DNA from: Candidatus Gastranaerophilales bacterium
GTDB lineage: Bacteria > Cyanobacteriota > Vampirovibrionia > Gastranaerophilales > JAILCC01
DNA: 9,438 nucleotides
Direction: 5' to 3'
Assembly (NCBI GenBank): GCA_024408745.1
Contig: JAKSUS010000035.1
Span: forward strand, 1 to 9,438
Shown one piece after another: positions 5,537-9,438 of this stretch; within the stretch, counting starts at the first letter, position 1, and every line of letters starts with the position of its first letter. The notes beneath the pieces are model-generated. The model saw only the letters and a list, made by a program, of their open reading frames with translations, did no database searches and was not told the DNA's origin. Made by a program: the position numbers and the translations under genes.

Positions 5537-8304
5537 GATAGGGTCAAAAGATTTTCCATATTATTATCTGAAATACTTATTAAAGCACGCCATTTGTCAA
5601 CTTTAACAATGTAAATATTGTTATCTTCGTTAGTTTCATTTAATTTTGTGCAAATCGTAGTTTTCTTTGGCTCATTTGCAAATCTATTTAAAACATAAAC
5701 ATTCTCATTTTGAATACCGATTAGAGAGAACTGACCTTCATGTCTGATTAAATATAACATTTTATTACTTTCTATTTCTTTCTCAGAAATAACTATTGGT
5801 TCAGAATCATCTGGTTCCTCTTCAATATTATCTTCTTTAAAGTATGAAACATTTTCCTGCTCTTCATTATCGCTTTCATAATCAAATTCATTTTTAAAGA
5901 AAGATTCAGGAATTTGTTCATCCGCATTATCTTCATTATTTTCAGATTCTTTAAAGAAATCAGTAGTTTCAAATTTTTCTTCTTCTTTATCTTCATTAAC
6001 TTCATAAGCTGATATCAACATTTCATCAGTATTATTCAGAACTTCTGATGCTTCCTCTTTCTCGTTATTTTCAATAGTTTCGTCTTGTTCAATGACTTCT
6101 TCGTTATTGAAAATTTCAACATTTGTATCAGAAGCATCTACTGTTAGATTTTCGTTATCATCAATAACTGTATTTTCAGGTAAAATATTATTTTCGTTTT
6201 CAACCAATGTTTCATTATTCTCAGAGATTTCAATATTCTCATCAGGAATATTAATTACTTGATCTTGATTATCTTCAACAAGTTCTTCTTCAAAATTATC
6301 CGCAATTTCTTCAAGAGGCTCCAATTCACTATCAAGCGGCATTCCGCCTAAAATTCCGTCAAGCCCGCCTATATCAAATTCAGACTCAATAATATTCTCA
6401 CTTACATCTTGAATTTCATCAACAACATCAGGCATATCAATAGCTTCTTCCGATGCTTTTAAAGTATCCTCTTGTTCCATTATTTCCTCATTATTTTCTT
6501 CAATTTCACCCTGTTCAGTAATTTCTTCATTCTCAAGAATTTCAAGATTTTCATCAAAAATATCAACTTTTTGATTTTCATCATTATCCGCAATTTCATC
6601 TTGCAAAATAACGTTATCTTCTTGTTCTAATATTTCTTCGTTATTTTCTTCAATTTCACCCTGTTCAATAACTTCTTCATTCTCAAGAATTTCAAGATTT
6701 TCATCAAAAATATCAACTTTTTGATTTTCATCATTATCCGCAATTTCATCTTGCAAAATAACGTTATCTTCTTGTTCTAATATTTCCTCATTATTTTCTT
6801 CAGTTTCACCCTGTTCAATAACTTCTTCATTATCAGAAATTTCAAGATTTTCATCAAAAATATCAACCTTTTGATTTTCTAATTCTTCTTGTCCATTTTC
6901 TTCAAAAGTATCAACTACCTGATTTTCATTATCTTCAATAATTTCTTCTATTAAATCAGTTATCTGATTTTCAGTTATCTCTTCATTTGTTTCAACTTCT
7001 TGCGTAAAGTTTAAATTCGTAGTTGACGGAACAAAAACATTTGCAATTGAGGTATTAACAATATCTTGTGTTGAATAATTGCTTTCATCATTTTGTATTG
7101 AATTATCTTCAGGAATCTCATTATCATTTTCAATAATATCATTGTTTAAAGTGTTTTTAGTTTCGTCGTTATCTAAATTATCCAAGTTATAATCAGTTTC
7201 TAAATTTTCCTCAATATCTTTATTCATATTATCTAAAATCGTTTCGGATATAGCTTCTACCGCATCATCATTATTCAAGATATCATTAACTATTTCATCG
7301 GCAGAAGGAATATATTCTTCATCAAAACTTTGTTCTTCATTAATTTCTTCTGCAATTTCCTCTTGTATTACAGAATCTTCCTGATTATCTTTAATTTCAT
7401 TATCTTCAATTGCCGGCTCTTCCATATTTTCATTTGTACCAAATTGCTCACTTGTATTAATAATTTCATTGTCATTTATTTCTTGAACTGCCAAGGTATC
7501 TTCAACGAATTTTGCATCTGCGAGATAATCATCAGGGTTATTTTCTTCTAAACTTGAAGCATCTTCATTTATTTCCGTATTACCATTAACTTCAACATTT
7601 TCAAATTCTTCATTAACTGCATTATGTTCGTCCAAAAATTCCAAAACTGCTTCCTGCTCTGCTGAATTAAGATTATTCTCGTTATTTTCCAAAACATCTT
7701 CAAGAAAAACATCATCAGTATTTTCTAAAATATTATTTAACATTTTCTTATTTTTATTTCTTATGTAAATAAATAATGAACCACCTGCAATTACAATTAT
7801 TCCTCCCAATATACCCAAAAGTTTTAATAATTTTGCTAATTTTGCTTTAGGGATAGGCAAATCATTATTTATATCAAAAGTAAAACCTGCTGTATTTTTT
7901 ACATCTATTTTAATATCATCTTTAGTTTTAACAATTATTCTTGTATAACCGCCGTGCTTATTAGAGGTTTTATAGGGTACAAAATCAATAGTAGCATCTG
8001 TTATATATTTATCAAGATTACTAAAATTAACTTTTCTCTCACCTTTAAAATCCATTTCGGGCAAAGAAATCAGATAAACATTTTTACCACGTTCAAAAAT
8101 TAATGGTTTCGAAAGCATTTTTTTGGTTGTTATTAATTTTAATTCAACCGTATTCCCTATTGTTTTGCTTAATTTAACCTTTTTCAAAACATTATTATCA
8201 GTTAACGGAGGTCTGAAAATAGTATTTAATTTCGCCACAAATACAGTCGTAACAGAAATTAAGCCTATAAGTAATATGATTTTTTTTATTAAATTATTAT
8301 TCAA
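5533..8304 (-). CDS. Large membrane protein with extracytoplasmic AMIN-like domain and long acidic repeat tail
   Basis: No named family is recognised with confidence. The 923 residues divide into five parts. There is a short N-terminus with KK, then a membrane segment (about 9-25), then a beta-rich domain (about 48-147). The domain's end, GGYTRIIVKTKDDIKIDV to FTFDI, resembles an AMIN domain. A second membrane segment (about 161-181) is followed by RNKNKK. Then comes a very acidic D/E/N-rich tail (about 195-845) and a C-terminal stretch of about 79 residues with normal composition (MLYLIRHEGQFSLIGI near its start). Basic residues flank both segments on the same side, so both termini and the tail should be cytoplasmic. 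The tail holds a tandem 50-residue repeat (about 476-625) plus degenerate copies (about 675-750). The layout recalls FimV/HubP polar organisers, by architecture only. The start is TTG 8304-8302 with GGAAG 7 nt upstream; an in-frame TAA at 8331 precludes an ATG. It is the first gene of the operon. Confidence 0.85.
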   Translation of the reverse strand: MNNNLIKKIILLIGLISVTTVFVAKLNTIFRPPLTDNNVLKKVKLSKTIGNTVELKLITTKKMLSKPLIFERGKNVYLISLPEMDFKGERKVNFSNLDKYITDATIDFVPYKTSNKHGGYTRIIVKTKDDIKIDVKNTAGFTFDINNDLPIPKAKLAKLLKLLGILGGIIVIAGGSLFIYIRNKNKKMLNNILENTDDVFLEDVLENNENNLNSAEQEAVLEFLDEHNAVNEEFENVEVNGNTEINEDASSLEENNPDDYLADAKFVEDTLAVQEINDNEIINTSEQFGTNENMEEPAIEDNEIKDNQEDSVIQEEIAEEINEEQSFDEEYIPSADEIVNDILNNDDAVEAISETILDNMNKDIEENLETDYNLDNLDNDETKNTLNNDIIENDNEIPEDNSIQNDESNYSTQDIVNTSIANVFVPSTTNLNFTQEVETNEEITENQITDLIEEIIEDNENQVVDTFEENGQEELENQKVDIFDENLEISDNEEVIEQGETEENNEEILEQEDNVILQDEIADNDENQKVDIFDENLEILENEEVIEQGEIEENNEEILEQEDNVILQDEIADNDENQKVDIFDENLEILENEEITEQGEIEENNEEIMEQEDTLKASEEAIDMPDVVDEIQDVSENIIESEFDIGGLDGILGGMPLDSELEPLEEIADNFEEELVEDNQDQVINIPDENIEISENNETLVENENNILPENTVIDDNENLTVDASDTNVEIFNNEEVIEQDETIENNEKEEASEVLNNTDEMLISAYEVNEDKEEEKFETTDFFKESENNEDNADEQIPESFFKNEFDYESDNEEQENVSYFKEDNIEEEPDDSEPIVISEKEIESNKMLYLIRHEGQFSLIGIQNENVYVLNRFANEPKKTTICTKLNETNEDNNIYIVKVDKWRALISISDNNMENLLTLS
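6430..6879 (-). repeat. Tandem 150-bp coding repeat (three 50-residue units)
   Basis: Within the acidic protein, units at 6730-6879, 6580-6729 and 6430-6579 repeat in exact 150-bp register, each beginning ENQKVDIFDENLEI. DNA positions 6481-6630 and 6631-6780 differ at only four bases (6487, 6490, 6518 and 6522 against their partners). A further 100 bp (6781-6880) differ at about eight. The unit farthest downstream in the gene diverges in its last third. Of the four differences, two are silent and two change residues (Val-Ile against Ile-Thr). Identity this high at the DNA level indicates recent duplication. Confidence 0.95.
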
Positions 8305-8311
8305 AATAATA

Positions 8312-8316
8312 CTTCC
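8312..8316 (-). promoter_or_regulatory. Ribosome binding site supporting the TTG start of the acidic membrane protein
   Basis: GGAAG on the minus strand lies 7 nt before TTG 8304-8302. Between the in-frame TAA (8331-8329) and this TTG the only other possible starts are two ATT codons, so TTG is the best choice. Confidence 0.5.
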
Positions 8317-8336
8317 GAGATTAAACTTTTATAATT

Positions 8337-8365
8337 ATTTTACCATTTTGATTAAAAAAAGTGAA
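8337..8365 (-). promoter_or_regulatory. Predicted promoter of the three-gene operon
   Basis: On the minus strand TTCACT (8360-8365, four of six) and TAAAAT (8337-8342, five of six) are 17 bp apart, with an extended TG one base before the -10. Transcription from about 8330 would give a leader of about 26 nt. Confidence 0.5.
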
Positions 8366-8421
8366 TAATGTTAAGGTTAAATACACTATTGAAGTAATAT
8401 TGCCATAATTTAAGCATTATT
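8364..8421. repeat. Imperfect inverted repeat between the two divergent promoters
   Basis: AATAATGTTAA (8364-8374) pairs with TTAAGCATTATT (8410-8421), 11 bp with one bulged G and 35 bp between the arms. The left arm touches the operon's -35 box; the right arm is 20 bp from the murF -35. It could be an operator, but AT-rich sequence makes chance matches common. Confidence 0.35.
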
Positions 8422-8441
8422 AAAATCCTAATTACATATAC

Positions 8442-8470
8442 TTGTTTTAATCATTTTTTTTCACTAAAAT
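8442..8470 (+). promoter_or_regulatory. Predicted promoter of murF
   Basis: TTGTTT (8442-8447) and TAAAAT (8465-8470) are 17 bp apart. The -10 matches at five positions, the -35 at three. A start near 8477 leaves a leader of about 24 nt with only a weak AAGAAG-type ribosome site. Confidence 0.45.
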
Positions 8471-8500
8471 AAAGGTATTAAAATTAAGAAGAATTGAGAA

Positions 8501-9438
8501 ATGTTTAAACCAAAATTTACACTTGAAGAATTAATCAAAATTACAAACGGGGAGTATACAGGGAATATAAAAAAAGATACTTCTTTTTCTATATCAACCG
8601 ATACAAGAACAATTACTAAAGATGATGCGTATTTAGCAATATGTGGTGCTAATTTTGACGGTCATAATTTTGTTCAAAACGCTTTTCAACCAGGTGCAAA
8701 TTTAGCAATAATTGACAAGAATCATTCTTCTTTAAAAAACGAAATAAAAGGTAATTTTTTAATTGTTGAAAACACTTTATGCGCTTATTTATCAATTGCA
8801 AAATTTCACAAAGACAGATGTAATACTAAAATAATTGCCGTAACAGGTTCATCCGGCAAAACGACAACAAAAGAATTTTTGTATAGCGTTTTCAATGCAA
8901 AATATAAAACTCAAAAATCAATTAAAAACCATAATAACGAAATAGGTTTATGCCAAACGCTTCTCTCAATCGAACCCGATACAAAATATTGCATAGTTGA
9001 AATGGGAATGAGAGCAAGAGGCGAAATTGATTTACTTGCAAAATATGCCCGCCCCAATATTGCAGTTATTACAAATGTCGGTAATGCACATATAGGGATT
9101 TTAGGTTCAAGAGAAAATATTGCAAAAGCAAAATGTGAAATTACAAATTATTTAACTGAACAAGATTTATTAATTGCACATAATGAAGAACTGATTAAAA
9201 ATACTTTAACAGGTAATTATAATAAGATTTTTTATGATTTGGACGAAGTTAAAATTATAGAAAAATCTGAAAATTTGTGTAAATTCAAATATAATGATTT
9301 TATTTTTGAAATTACAGATAGTGCAGATTTTAATATTTTAAATGCACTTGCCTCAATTAAGGCTGCAAAAATAGAAAATTACACCAATGAAGAAATACAA
9401 AAAGGATTAAATGAATTTCAAAATGTTGAATTCAGAAA
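8501..9438 (+). CDS. murF: UDP-N-acetylmuramoyl-tripeptide--D-alanyl-D-alanine ligase, N-terminal 312 residues (cut by window edge)
   Basis: MurF adds the D-Ala-D-Ala dipeptide to the UDP-MurNAc-tripeptide with ATP, completing the soluble peptidoglycan precursor in the cytoplasm. The frame from ATG 8501 stays open to the right edge and holds about two-thirds of a typical 450-residue protein. Visible in order are the N-terminal substrate domain (STDTRTITKDDAYLAICG, then FDGHNF), the P-loop VTGSSGKTTTKEF with GSSGKT at 116-121, NNEIG (145-149), VEMGMRARGEID with Glu167, which lies in the metal and ATP centre, and TNVGNAHIGILGSRENIAKAK. NNEIG and EMGM-RGEI separate MurF from MurC, MurD and MurE. 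The start is supported by the domain beginning directly after it, although the ribosome site is weak. It diverges from the acidic membrane protein operon. The C-terminal ligase domain is outside the window. Confidence 0.96.
   Translation, partial: MFKPKFTLEELIKITNGEYTGNIKKDTSFSISTDTRTITKDDAYLAICGANFDGHNFVQNAFQPGANLAIIDKNHSSLKNEIKGNFLIVENTLCAYLSIAKFHKDRCNTKIIAVTGSSGKTTTKEFLYSVFNAKYKTQKSIKNHNNEIGLCQTLLSIEPDTKYCIVEMGMRARGEIDLLAKYARPNIAVITNVGNAHIGILGSRENIAKAKCEITNYLTEQDLLIAHNEELIKNTLTGNYNKIFYDLDEVKIIEKSENLCKFKYNDFIFEITDSADFNILNALASIKAAKIENYTNEEIQKGLNEFQNVEFR

Noticed and set aside
5793..6005. Lys/Met-rich leftward frame inside the acidic tail
   Set aside because: It is the frame-shifted reading of GAA/GAT/AAT-rich codons. 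There is no ribosome site or plausible composition.
6430..6879. CRISPR array or mobile-element repeat
   Set aside because: The units are contiguous, 150 bp, in frame and without spacers. They are coding repeats of one protein.
7330..8368. Rightward open frames at 7330-7551 and 8123-8368
   Set aside because: They are antisense to the acidic protein gene. Their Phe/Ile/Asn-rich products are what the complement of Asp/Glu/Asn codons gives.

Overview
The window is AT-rich bacterial chromosome, standard genetic code (TGG for Trp, TGA and TAA used as stops), with short intergenic gaps and mostly housekeeping genes. No rRNA, tRNA, insertion sequence, phage gene or CRISPR array is visible. The low GC, heavy use of AAA/GAA/AAT codons and two TTG starts suit an AT-rich, possibly host-associated lineage. 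Gastranaerophilales-like relatives of Cyanobacteria or an AT-rich Firmicute would both fit. This taxonomic guess is weak.

Layout: the 5' end of pyrF (OMP decarboxylase) runs leftward off the left edge from its own promoter. Next, also leftward, is a full-length bifunctional (p)ppGpp synthetase/hydrolase (rel/spoT type, 360-2513). A 51-bp divergent gap separates it from a rightward DUF167/YggU gene (2565-2873). Convergent with that gene and only 1 bp from it is a leftward pair of very small genes (56 and 49 codons; 2875-3210). They lie in one reading frame, separated by two consecutive TAG codons, and are preceded by a clear -10 box and a patch of tandem 10-bp and 9-bp direct repeats.

The centre is a leftward three-gene operon (8304 down to 3387). 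It encodes a 923-residue membrane protein with a huge acidic, repeat-bearing tail, an orphan lipoprotein sugar-binding protein of the ABC family, and MetF (5,10-methylenetetrahydrofolate reductase). The first two overlap by ATGA; the second and third are 2 bp apart. The first and last start with TTG. Divergent from the operon, and running off the right edge, is the 5' two-thirds of murF (peptidoglycan precursor ligase).

The known genes cover pyrimidine synthesis, stringent response, one-carbon/methionine metabolism and cell-wall synthesis, and do not form one pathway. The least explained parts are the acidic membrane protein, which contains a recently expanded 150-bp tandem repeat, its pairing with a solute-binding lipoprotein that has no permease nearby, and the small same-frame gene pair.
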